Origin: an uncultured Spirochaetaceae bacterium
Lineage (GTDB): Bacteria > Spirochaetota > Spirochaetia > Treponematales > Treponemataceae
DNA length: 64,000 nt
Assembly: GCA_902802305.1 (NCBI GenBank)
Contig: CADCLG010000001.1
Span: forward strand, 62,001 to 126,000
Direction: 5' to 3'
The notes beneath the pieces were generated by a model. It made no database searches. It saw nothing but the letters and a program-made list of their open reading frames with translations, and was not told the DNA's origin. Each line of letters starts with the position of its first letter. Position 1 is the first letter of the stretch. Made by a program: the position numbers and the translations under genes. Below are positions 35,583 to 43,485 of the stretch, piece after piece.

Positions 35583-36209
35583 ATGGTATATATAAAATCT
35601 AGTTCTGCATGCGAATACTTTGATTACGATAATGATAAGGAAAAAGGTTCTGAGAAACACTATTTTATCTATGCTAACGGTAAAATATTCAGTAAAACAA
35701 GTGGTAGTTTTACACCAAACTTTACGGGCAAGCTGTTTGATGAAAATACAGGCTTGTATTATTTCAATGCCCGTTGGTATGATTCTGATATGGGAAGGTT
35801 TATTACTGAAGACCCAGCGAGAGACGGTGGAAACTGGTATGTGTATTGTGAAAATAATCCACTAATCAATGTGGACTTAACAGGAAAATTTGATATTCCT
35901 CATGCAATAAATATTGCATATATGATTGTTCAGGAATATATGAATAATTCAGCAAAGACGTTTGCAGTAGCAAGTTCATTTTCAAAAAATAATCCTGAAT
36001 CTAATGATTTGGTTGATTTCTTATGTAACCAGAAAAAACAATTAACAGATGAAATTGATGCAAATAAGGAACATTCAAAAGATATAGTATACACAAATAA
36101 TTATGGAGCAAAAATAAATAATAGCGAAATACGAACACCTCATCCGGGAATAGATTATATAAAAGCATATGAAGAAAGTAAGAAAAATGATAATAAAAAA
36201 GATGAATAA
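35583..36209 (+). CDS. Shortened RHS 3' cassette with third tip
   Basis: 208 residues from ATG 35583, which has AGGAG 5 bases upstream. It starts inside the core (MVYIKSSSACEYFDYDN, matching MVYRKSGSVCEYFAYDN of the second cassette). It has lost the segment carrying YYHHTDHLGTT by an internal deletion (IFSKTSGSFTPNF joins the two sides), and keeps NARWYDSDMGRFITEDPARDGGNW. The tip, about 108 residues after VDLTGK, is hydrophilic and lysine-rich (DIPHAINIAYMIVQEYMNN...IDYIKAYEESKKND). It is probably non-functional as a toxin carrier but could donate its tip by recombination. Confidence 0.7.
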   Translation: MVYIKSSSACEYFDYDNDKEKGSEKHYFIYANGKIFSKTSGSFTPNFTGKLFDENTGLYYFNARWYDSDMGRFITEDPARDGGNWYVYCENNPLINVDLTGKFDIPHAINIAYMIVQEYMNNSAKTFAVASSFSKNNPESNDLVDFLCNQKKQLTDEIDANKEHSKDIVYTNNYGAKINNSEIRTPHPGIDYIKAYEESKKNDNKKDE

Positions 36210-36810
36210 GGAAAAATGGATATCGTATATTTTAAGAGTGTTAGTATCTTGGATAGTTTTGTTTGGAATAGGATATTACAAGCAGATGCATCCAAAAACA
36301 CCAGACGAAATATCAGCCGTAGACATACAGGAAGGATTTTATAATCTTTTTACAAAAGAACAAAAAGAATGTGGTCATATTACAATTAAAAAAAATGATG
36401 ATAATATTTTAATAAATATGTTTGGAGAAGAGATAAAAGGAACAAATGTAATAAAAAAAATATATACATTAAAACCTGTTGAATACATAGATATTATTAT
36501 GAAACCTACCACATTAAATTACGAAAAATACTATTTGTGTGATATTGGAGATTCCTATGTTTTATTATTCAAAATCAGGACAGAAAATTTTTATATTGTT
36601 GAAAATTATTCAAAAATAAAGGATAAGAATTTATATATGATTTGCGAAGTCTCACATGAAGAATATAATAAGATGATAAACTTTTCAGATACAATGGAAT
36701 TATTTAAGCAAGTAAATACGTTAATAGATGAAAATCGCTATACTTGTTTTTTAGAACAATATAGCCCAAAAGTTGGAGAAAAAAAATATAAATTATTTAA
36801 GGGACAATAA
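36202..36810 (+). CDS. Membrane-anchored protein, candidate immunity protein of the third tip
   Basis: 202 residues from ATG 36202, which overlaps the cassette stop in ATGAATAA, a translational-coupling arrangement; in-frame ATGs at 36169 and 36187 are alternatives. One N-terminal membrane helix (WISYILRVLVSWIVLFGIGYY) is followed by a soluble domain of about 170 residues with alternating beta and charged segments (YYLCDIGDSYVLLFKI, LYMICEVSHEEYNKM). I recognise no family. It differs from the other three partners in having a large soluble domain, probably periplasmic. Role inferred from position. Confidence 0.65.
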   Translation: MNKEKWISYILRVLVSWIVLFGIGYYKQMHPKTPDEISAVDIQEGFYNLFTKEQKECGHITIKKNDDNILINMFGEEIKGTNVIKKIYTLKPVEYIDIIMKPTTLNYEKYYLCDIGDSYVLLFKIRTENFYIVENYSKIKDKNLYMICEVSHEEYNKMINFSDTMELFKQVNTLIDENRYTCFLEQYSPKVGEKKYKLFKGQ

Positions 36811-36882
36811 AACAATTATTCTATTAGTTTCGGGACAGTTTAAAAGTTTCAATTTCCCCTTCAAAAAAGAAAAAATCTCTTA

Positions 36883-36911
36883 TTGCAGTGAATTATTTTA
36901 ACTGTTAATAT
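36883..36911 (+). promoter_or_regulatory. Promoter of the MATE gene, probably leaderless
   Basis: TTGCAG (36883-36888), a 17-bp spacer, and TAATAT (36906-36911). The ATG is 7 bases downstream and the bases between (ACTCTCC) contain no ribosome binding site. Confidence 0.6.
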
Positions 36912-36918
36912 ACTCTCC

Positions 36919-38328
36919 ATGACAAAGGACGATGTAGAAACAAAAAAAATAGAAGAAGTTGAAAAAGAAAATATTCTTGGAACTGAGAAGGTTGGTAAAT
37001 TGCTGGTTAAGTTTGCGGTTCCTGGAATTATTTCGATGGTCGTAAACTCGCTTTATAATATTGTTGACCAGATTTTTATTGGACGGGGAGTAGGGTATCT
37101 GGGAAATGGTGCTACTTCTGTAATTTTTCCGCTTACAACTTTTGCAATGGCTTTTTCTCTCCTCTTTGGAGATGGTGCTGCTGCCTTTTATAGTCTTAAG
37201 CTTGGTGAAAATAAAAAGGAAGAAGCTGCAAAAAGTACACTTGCGGGTTTAACAGGTTTTATTATCGGCGGATTTATAATTTCAATTTTTTATCTGCTCT
37301 TTTTTACAAAATTATGTCGTATATTTGGTGCTTCTGACGCTATTCTTCCTTATGCAGTTGATTATGGAAAGATAATAACTTATGGGCTTCCTTTTGCAGC
37401 GGTTTGTGCAGGTGGTTCAAGTATTATTCGTGCTGATGGAAGTCCTCGTTTTAATATGGTCGGCTTGTTTGTAGGTACTATAATCAATCTTATTTTGGAT
37501 CCAATTTTTATTTTTGTTTTCCACTGGGGTGTTAAGGGAGCGGCTTTTGCTACGATTTTGGGTCAGATTGCAAATGCTGTATTGAATCTTTATTATTTTG
37601 CCCGACGAATGAAGAATGTAAAACTCAATATTTTCTTGTGGAAAAAGAGTTTTAATTATATTCCTAAAGTTGCGCGGCTTGGTGTTTCCAGCTTTATTAC
37701 TCAGATGGCTATGGTTGTCGCTATGGCTGCCCGCAATAATGTTCTTCTTAAATATGGCGCACTAAGTAAATATGGTCCAGATATTCCAATCACAACTTTG
37801 GGAATCACAATGAAAACTTTTTCCATCATCATGAGTATTGTGATTGGTCTTTCTGTTGGTGCGCAGCCAATTTTTGGTTATAACTATGGCAGCGGCAAAT
37901 ACGACCGTGTAAAGAAAACTTATAAACTTGTTGCGATTTGCTGTACTATTATTTGTTTTGTTGCTTTTGCCATAGCTCAACTGAAACCAATGGCTGTAAT
38001 CAGTATTTTTGGTTCTGAAAGTGATTTGTATAATGAGTTTGCCATAAAGTGCATGAGAATCTATTTAATGCTGATTCCAACAGTTGGCTTCCAGATAATG
38101 AGCGGTATTTTCTTTCAGTCGCTGGGATATCCAATTCAGGCTTCCCTTTTGTCTTTGTCTAAGCAGATTATTTTCCAGCTGCCGGCAACAATAATTATTC
38201 CGATTTTTATGGGAGTTGAAGGCGTTTTGTGGGCTGGTCCGGTTTCTGATGTATTTGCTCTGCTTTTGACTATAATTCTTTTGCTTATGTATTGGAAAAA
38301 GATTTTTACACCAAGGGTAACAGAATAA
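36919..38328 (+). CDS. MATE family multidrug/cation efflux transporter
   Basis: 469 residues with twelve expected membrane helices in two related halves. Typical motifs: LLVKFAVPGIISMVVNSLYNIVDQIFIGRGVG at the start (split over residues about 29-60), GDGAAAFYSLKLGENK, GLPFAAVCAGGSSIIRADGSPRFNM, and in the second half GLSVGAQPIFGYNYGSGKYDRVK. MATE proteins export drugs or metabolites in exchange for Na+ or H+; the substrate cannot be read from sequence. The gene follows the RHS locus and is convergent with nnr. Confidence 0.92.
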   Translation: MTKDDVETKKIEEVEKENILGTEKVGKLLVKFAVPGIISMVVNSLYNIVDQIFIGRGVGYLGNGATSVIFPLTTFAMAFSLLFGDGAAAFYSLKLGENKKEEAAKSTLAGLTGFIIGGFIISIFYLLFFTKLCRIFGASDAILPYAVDYGKIITYGLPFAAVCAGGSSIIRADGSPRFNMVGLFVGTIINLILDPIFIFVFHWGVKGAAFATILGQIANAVLNLYYFARRMKNVKLNIFLWKKSFNYIPKVARLGVSSFITQMAMVVAMAARNNVLLKYGALSKYGPDIPITTLGITMKTFSIIMSIVIGLSVGAQPIFGYNYGSGKYDRVKKTYKLVAICCTIICFVAFAIAQLKPMAVISIFGSESDLYNEFAIKCMRIYLMLIPTVGFQIMSGIFFQSLGYPIQASLLSLSKQIIFQLPATIIIPIFMGVEGVLWAGPVSDVFALLLTIILLLMYWKKIFTPRVTE

Positions 38329-38358
38329 AGCAGAATAAAGGGTAACAGAATAATTAAA

Positions 38359-39900
38359 TCAGTCTGCAAGTTGAGCAAGCAGTTTTAGGGGAGATAAATC
38401 GTAATTTTCTTCGCCAAAAGTTTTTGAAGCCAGGGCGTGGGATTCGCAGGCAGTAATTGCGGCTTCTTTTGCGCTGTAACCTTGTGAAAGAAGGGCTGCT
38501 GTCATGCCGGCCAGAATATCACCGCTTCCACCTTTTGCAAGATTCTGACAGCCATCTGTGCAGATAAAAATTTGATTTTCTGCGGCAATAAAGGTATTTG
38601 CGCTTTTCATAACAAGGACTGTCTGCGGAAATATTTTATTTATAATCTGCCCGATTTTGATTTTTGCCTGAGGATTTTCTGCAAGATTCTTTACGGAAAT
38701 ATCGATATCCTTAGGAAAGACTTCTGGATATGCCTTACTCACTTTTTGCAGGAAGCGGTTTAATTCTGACAGATGAGGGGTGAGGACAATTCTTGCGTCT
38801 GGGACTGCGTTTATTTTTTTCAAAAGTGGACAAAGTGAATCATAATCAAAAAAGCCTGCATCCAAAACTACCGATGGATTTTTTGCCTGCTTACAGAACC
38901 ATTTTGTAAAAGCCTCTATGATGAGGTTTATGTCTATACTGTCTGGAGCACTATTGGACTTATTCTCAGATTTAAAATCGATTCCTGAACCCATGGCAAT
39001 ACAGGTTGTTTTTTCTGGTATGGAATTGCTAATCATAAGTTCTGGGGAAATTTTAAATTGTTCCAGATTGGATTGCGGTGTTTTTACAAGGCTTGTAAGT
39101 CCGCTTCCAAAATTAAGGGCGGCAGTTGCAGAAAGAATTGCGGCTCCAGAGTTTTTACCTGCGATTACTGTAGTATGCCCGTAACTTCCTTTATGAGAGG
39201 TTTTTTCTTTTCTGAGGGGAAGTTTTACATCTGCTTTTTCTATTAAGAAAACCTTTGTGTCCATTCCGCTTTCAAAGGCTTCTGTTGGAAGTCCTAATGG
39301 TGCTGTCAATATTTTTCCGCATACATTTTTTGCTGTGTCGGAAAAAAGGAGGGTTTTTAATTGGCCCATAGTGATTGTGTAATCCGCCTTAAAATAAAGT
39401 GCAGAAGGAATGTCACAGGCAATTTTTATTGAAGAAATGGAATTGACGGTGTCCAAAAGGGCTTTTATTTCCGCTGAAAGGGGAGGACGGAAGCCTGTTC
39501 CAAAAATACAGTCAACTATAAAATCAGGTTGAAAATTATTGGTGTCAAGATTACTGAGTTGATTGAAAGCTTGAGTTTTATCTGTTATTGGAATATTTAA
39601 TTTTTGACACATTGTGGCCTGAGCTGTTGCTTCTTTACCAGAGGCTTCAAAAAGCTGAAAAACAGATACTTCTGCGTGGTCAGCAAGCAGTCTTGCCAGA
39701 GCATAACCATCACCACCGTTATTACCTTTGCCACAGATTATGAGGACGGATGGTTTTGAAAGATTTTTTTCTTCTGCAATTTTAAGAATAAAATCTTTCA
39801 TAAAATTGGCGGCGTGTTCCATCATAAGAAAATCAGGAATGCAGTATTTTTCTTTTGCGATTTTTTCTAATTCTGCCGGTTCACTGAATACTTTTTTCAT
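38359..39900 (-). CDS. nnr: Bifunctional NAD(P)H-hydrate epimerase/dehydratase
   Basis: 513 residues from the preferred start at 39900 (MKKVFSEPAELEKIAKEKY), where CAGGTG acts as ribosome binding site; fifteen earlier codons are possible but lack it. The N-terminal YjeF epimerase domain shows ICGKGNNGGDGYALARLL and VDCIFGTGF. The C-terminal ADP-dependent dehydratase domain shows KGSYGHTTVIAGKNSGAAIL, VLTPHLSELNRFL and AKGGSGDILAGMTAALLSQG. The enzyme repairs damaged, hydrated NADH and NADPH. It is the third gene of a PHP-uppP-nnr operon. Confidence 0.95.
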   Translation of the reverse strand: MKKVFSEPAELEKIAKEKYCIPDFLMMEHAANFMKDFILKIAEEKNLSKPSVLIICGKGNNGGDGYALARLLADHAEVSVFQLFEASGKEATAQATMCQKLNIPITDKTQAFNQLSNLDTNNFQPDFIVDCIFGTGFRPPLSAEIKALLDTVNSISSIKIACDIPSALYFKADYTITMGQLKTLLFSDTAKNVCGKILTAPLGLPTEAFESGMDTKVFLIEKADVKLPLRKEKTSHKGSYGHTTVIAGKNSGAAILSATAALNFGSGLTSLVKTPQSNLEQFKISPELMISNSIPEKTTCIAMGSGIDFKSENKSNSAPDSIDINLIIEAFTKWFCKQAKNPSVVLDAGFFDYDSLCPLLKKINAVPDARIVLTPHLSELNRFLQKVSKAYPEVFPKDIDISVKNLAENPQAKIKIGQIINKIFPQTVLVMKSANTFIAAENQIFICTDGCQNLAKGGSGDILAGMTAALLSQGYSAKEAAITACESHALASKTFGEENYDLSPLKLLAQLAD

Positions 39901-39925
39901 GATAGAAACACCTGCCTGTATAATT

Positions 39926-40813
39926 TTAGAAATAGAATAAACCAAAGATTCCTAATGGAATTAAGTATGCTGCAAACCAGCCTAGCTTTCCTTTTTTAAT
40001 GAGCTTCATCAAAAGGGCGAGGGCTCCGTAGCCTACTGCAAAAGCGGCAATACATCCGCCAATTACCGGACCTGCTCCAATTGATTGGGAAACTTCGCCT
40101 AAATCCTTTAATTCAAGAATAAAAGCCCCGAGAATTGCAGGAATTGAAACTATAAAAGAATATTCGCCGGCAACGCTTCTGTTTACTTTACTGAAAAGGG
40201 CACCTGCAATTGTTGAACCGCTTCGGCTGATTCCAGGTAAGGTTCCAAAGCCCTGCATAATTCCGATTACAATTGACTGGATGATGGAAATGCCCTGGGC
40301 TTGGTTTGTATTTTCTGTCGCAGCTGTATCTGGTGTGGCTGGAATTGTAGTAGTTGCCTTTTGTCTTTTTTCAAGAATTGTCGAAACAATCAGCAAAGCA
40401 GAAGTTACTAAAAAACCGCAGCAGGTAAACTTAATTGGTAATTCCGGGATAAGCTTGCTGGTTACAATTCCCATTACTCCTGTGATGGCAGTTGTGATGA
40501 TAATTGCGATGATTGTTTTTCTTCCAGCCTGATCGCTACCGGAGAGAAGGTCACTGGCATCATTATCAGCTTCATTGCGGGGCTTTTTTGCAATCCAGCG
40601 TCCAAAGCATTTGAGAAGATTCCAGATTTTTTTCCAGAAGAAAATGCATACTGCAAATAAAGTTGCTAAATGCAGAAATACATCGTATAAAAGAGGAACT
40701 TCCTCAAGTCCAAAAAGAGTTTGAGCAAGCTGCAAATGTCCTGAAGAGGAAATTGGCAGAAACTCTGCAATTCCCTGTAAAATACCAAGTAAAACGCCTT
40801 GTAAAAATGTCAT
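39926..40813 (-). CDS. uppP: Undecaprenyl-diphosphatase UppP (BacA)
   Basis: 295 residues, multi-pass membrane protein. UppP removes a phosphate from undecaprenyl diphosphate to recycle the lipid carrier for peptidoglycan. The motifs GILQGIAEFLPISSSGHLQLAQ at the N-terminus and GTLPGISRSGSTIAGAL in the second half are diagnostic. A hydrophilic insert (about residues 85-100 and 150-170) is longer than in E. coli. Its start overlaps the PHP gene by 4 bases. Confidence 0.96.
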   Translation of the reverse strand: MTFLQGVLLGILQGIAEFLPISSSGHLQLAQTLFGLEEVPLLYDVFLHLATLFAVCIFFWKKIWNLLKCFGRWIAKKPRNEADNDASDLLSGSDQAGRKTIIAIIITTAITGVMGIVTSKLIPELPIKFTCCGFLVTSALLIVSTILEKRQKATTTIPATPDTAATENTNQAQGISIIQSIVIGIMQGFGTLPGISRSGSTIAGALFSKVNRSVAGEYSFIVSIPAILGAFILELKDLGEVSQSIGAGPVIGGCIAAFAVGYGALALLMKLIKKGKLGWFAAYLIPLGIFGLFYF

Positions 40814-41658
40814 TTATTTACTCCTAAATAATTTTTTATGTTCTCCCAAATGGAATCGTCTATTTTTCTATCTCCGCAGGTATGACCTAAATGACGGTCT
40901 GAACGGATTTTTTCTCCATGAAAATCGCTCCCGGCTGTGATAAAATATCCAAGCTGCTTTGCGAGTTCTTCAAGTCTGAGGCATTCTGTTACCCTTGCTC
41001 CAGGATGAAAGGCTTCTAATCCTTCTACTCCACGTTCATGAAAATCTTTTAGGGCATCCGGCATTTTTCCCCAGGAGAGATACAAACTCATAGGATGAGC
41101 CAGAACTGGACATCCACCAGATTCTTTTATTGCGACTATTGCTTCATCAAGATTTGCACCAATCCGTTCAACATACCAGGGTCTTCCTTTTGCAAGAAAG
41201 CGGTTGAAGGCATCCTGACGGTGTTTTACAATTCCTTTTTTTACAAGCTCAGCGGCAAAATGCGGACGACCAATTACGGTGTCTGGAAAATCCTGTTTCA
41301 TTTCAGCTAAAGTCAAATCATATCCATCTGCATTAATTCTGGCAATGATTTCTTCGTTTCGCTGGTCACGGTGAGTAATTAAATCATCAAGAAGTTTTTG
41401 CAGAGAAGGTGAGATATTTTTAAATCCCAATCCTAAAAGATGAAATTCTCCTGTTGGATAATTTATATTTAATTCTGTGCCTGGAACAAAGATTATTCCG
41501 GCTTCATCTGCCGCTTTTTTTCCTTCTTCCAGACCGTCGACTGTATCATGATCGGTAATTGCAATGACTTTTATGTTTTTCTGGACTGCTTTTTCGATAA
41601 TTTGGGACGGCGTATACTGTCCATCGGAAGCAGTGGTGTGAACATGTAAATCAATCAT
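40810..41658 (-). CDS. PHP domain phosphoesterase (RNase AM/YciV-like)
   Basis: 282 residues. The PHP metal-binding motifs are complete: DLHVHTTASDGQYTP, AITDHDTVDGL, PGTELN, VLAHP and GSDFHGE. Proteins of this kind (TrpH/YciV) hydrolyse 3',5'-nucleotide bisphosphates or trim RNA 5' ends; which applies here is not visible. It is the first gene of the operon with uppP and nnr, divergent from the second cNMP-domain gene. Confidence 0.88.
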   Translation of the reverse strand: MIDLHVHTTASDGQYTPSQIIEKAVQKNIKVIAITDHDTVDGLEEGKKAADEAGIIFVPGTELNINYPTGEFHLLGLGFKNISPSLQKLLDDLITHRDQRNEEIIARINADGYDLTLAEMKQDFPDTVIGRPHFAAELVKKGIVKHRQDAFNRFLAKGRPWYVERIGANLDEAIVAIKESGGCPVLAHPMSLYLSWGKMPDALKDFHERGVEGLEAFHPGARVTECLRLEELAKQLGYFITAGSDFHGEKIRSDRHLGHTCGDRKIDDSIWENIKNYLGVNK

Positions 41659-41755
41659 AATATTTAGAATAGCATATTTTTAAAACTTATGATATAATAA
41701 AATAATGGCGTATGCTGGTACAATTTAAGTAAGATTCTAGGAGAAAAGTTGATTT

Positions 41756-42997
41756 ATGCCTAAAGCGATGCAATACACAAAAGGGTCCATTATTTATTTT
41801 GAGGGTGATCGCGATGAACGTGTTTTTATTTTGCAGCAGGGAGTTGTTCTCTTATCCAGTACAGATATAGAGACTGGTCAGGCTGTTGCTGAACAGGTTA
41901 GAAGCAGCGAATTTTTCGGTGTAAAATCTGCTTTTGGTCATTTCCCTAGAGAAGAAACCGCTACAGCATTAGTTCCTACAATTGTAATCGCACTTACTGT
42001 ACAAGAGTTTGAAGTTCTTTTCAGTAACAACAAGCAGCTTATCATGAAGATGCTGCGGGTTTTCTCCAATCAATTGCGCCAGATTCATAAAAAAACAGAA
42101 TCAATTTTGAATAATACTTCTACCGACCAGCAGACAGGTATGCTTGCAGTTGCAAAGGCTTTCTTTGATGATGAACAGTATCGTTCTGCTTGTGATGTTT
42201 ATCTTAAATTTTTGACTCGTTATCCAAATACGCCAAAACGCGATGAAGTTGCAGCCCTTTATACGGAATCTAAATTAAAAAATGAACGTTTACAGGCTCA
42301 TCAGAAAGGTCAGGTTTTTGTTGATGAAACCGGTGGTGATTCATCATTAAAGGTATTCTCTCTTCCTGCTTTTGAACGTTTTGCTAAAGAATATGAAAAT
42401 GGACAGGTTATTATTGCTGAATATGAACCTGGTGATTCCTTCTATTTGATTCAGAGTGGAAAAGTTCGGCTTGTTAAATGTGTTAATGATACTCTCAAGA
42501 ATCTTGATATTCTTAAACCGGGCGAATTCTTTGGTGAAATGGCAATTCTTGATAATTCTCCTCGCTCTGCAACTTGTATGGCTGCCGGTCATGTAAAATG
42601 TCTTGAGTTCAATAAAGAAAACTTTGAGCTTTTGATTACAGGAAATCCTCAGATTGCACTTGTTCTTTTGAAATTATTCTGTAAACGTATTTATGATCAG
42701 AAGAGGAGATTCAGAATTCTTGTTGTAAAGGATTTGCAGGCAAGACTTGCTGATGTATTCCTTATGCTTGATGAAATGAATCCTGTTTCTAACGCTTCTG
42801 AAAAAATGCGACGCTTTAATGTTACAATTTCGGATATTGCACACTGGGCAGGCCTTTCACAGGAAATAACTCATGAAGAGTTGAATAAATTGGTTGAAAA
42901 ACGTAAAATAGAAATATTCGAAAATTACGTTATTGTAAGCAATATCAATGATATGAAACGAATGTATGACACTCGTTCAGGAAATATCAATCGTTAA
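41756..42997 (+). CDS. Second protein with two cyclic-nucleotide-binding domains
   Basis: 413 residues, with the same layout as the protein at 6771-7958: cNMP domain (KGSIIYFEGDRDERVFILQQG), helical linker (DEQYRSACDVYLKFLTRYPNTPKRDEV, a TPR-like piece), second cNMP domain (ANGQVIIAEYEPGD region and FFGEMAILDNSPRSATC) and a C-terminal winged-helix-like region (NVTISDIAHWAGLSQEITHEELNKLVEKRKIEIF) that could bind DNA. The two are clearly paralogues. AGGAGA precedes the ATG. A tRNA gene follows. Confidence 0.85.
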   Translation: MPKAMQYTKGSIIYFEGDRDERVFILQQGVVLLSSTDIETGQAVAEQVRSSEFFGVKSAFGHFPREETATALVPTIVIALTVQEFEVLFSNNKQLIMKMLRVFSNQLRQIHKKTESILNNTSTDQQTGMLAVAKAFFDDEQYRSACDVYLKFLTRYPNTPKRDEVAALYTESKLKNERLQAHQKGQVFVDETGGDSSLKVFSLPAFERFAKEYENGQVIIAEYEPGDSFYLIQSGKVRLVKCVNDTLKNLDILKPGEFFGEMAILDNSPRSATCMAAGHVKCLEFNKENFELLITGNPQIALVLLKLFCKRIYDQKRRFRILVVKDLQARLADVFLMLDEMNPVSNASEKMRRFNVTISDIAHWAGLSQEITHEELNKLVEKRKIEIFENYVIVSNINDMKRMYDTRSGNINR

Positions 42998-43030
42998 TTT
43001 CTAGTGTAATTCATTCTTTACATATAATCT

Positions 43031-43103
43031 GCCAACTTAGCTCACCTGGTAGAGCAGCGCCCTCGTAACGCGCAGGTAGTTGGTTCAAGTCCGACAGTTG
43101 GCT
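43031..43103 (+). tRNA. tRNA-Thr (anticodon CGT)
   Basis: A 73-base cloverleaf: acceptor GCCAACT with AGTTGGC, D-arm GCTC/GAGC, anticodon loop CTCGTAA giving CGT (Thr, codon ACG), T-arm GTTGG-TTCAAGT-CCGAC. The last anticodon-stem pair is a C-C mismatch. CCA is not encoded. Confidence 0.93.
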
Positions 43104-43113
43104 CTTAAAACCC

Positions 43114-43143
43114 AAAACTCTCCTTTACGGGGAGTTTTTTTTA
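43114..43143 (+). terminator. Terminator after tRNA-Thr
   Basis: A 9-bp stem AAACTCTCC with GGGGAGTTT (one T-G pair), a 5-base loop and a run of eight T's, directly after the tRNA. Confidence 0.88.
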
Positions 43144-43147
43144 TGCA

Positions 43148-43303
43148 TTACCATTTCTCAATCATAAGATTTGAGTTTTCTGCAATTTCTTTAAAGTCAG
43201 ACAAATTTTGAGTGACTAAAATCAGATTATTTGAAATGGCGATTGATGTCATCAAGATACTTCTGCTTTTTTTCAAGCTTTTGTAAGGAATCTTTCCCGT
43301 TTA
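43148..43303 (-). pseudogene. Remnant of a VapC-like PIN-domain toxin
   Basis: On the minus strand an open stretch of about 50 codons without a start reads SILMTSIAISNNLILVTQNL, then SDFKEIAENSNLMIEKW and stop. This is the C-terminal end of a VapC PIN nuclease (the LIAA-A--N--LVT-N--DF----L---W pattern). A stop at 43301-43303 and a frame break cut it off; KPVAFINGKD in another frame may be an earlier piece. No antitoxin is left. The rest of the 380-bp gap up to 43485 shows no other gene, only AT-rich sequence before the cardiolipin synthase gene. Confidence 0.55.
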
Positions 43304-43485
43304 TAAAAGCAACAGGTTTCCCATGACAGCCTCTTTTGTATTTTGGCTAATATAGAAATATTTTAGCTAAATAAAATATAAGAGAAAAACAATTAAAAGT
43401 CAAACTTTTTTACATAGGATTTTCTTTTACAAGACCCCGTAAGAATAGTGACTAATTCAATCATTAACTTTATTATATATAGAGA

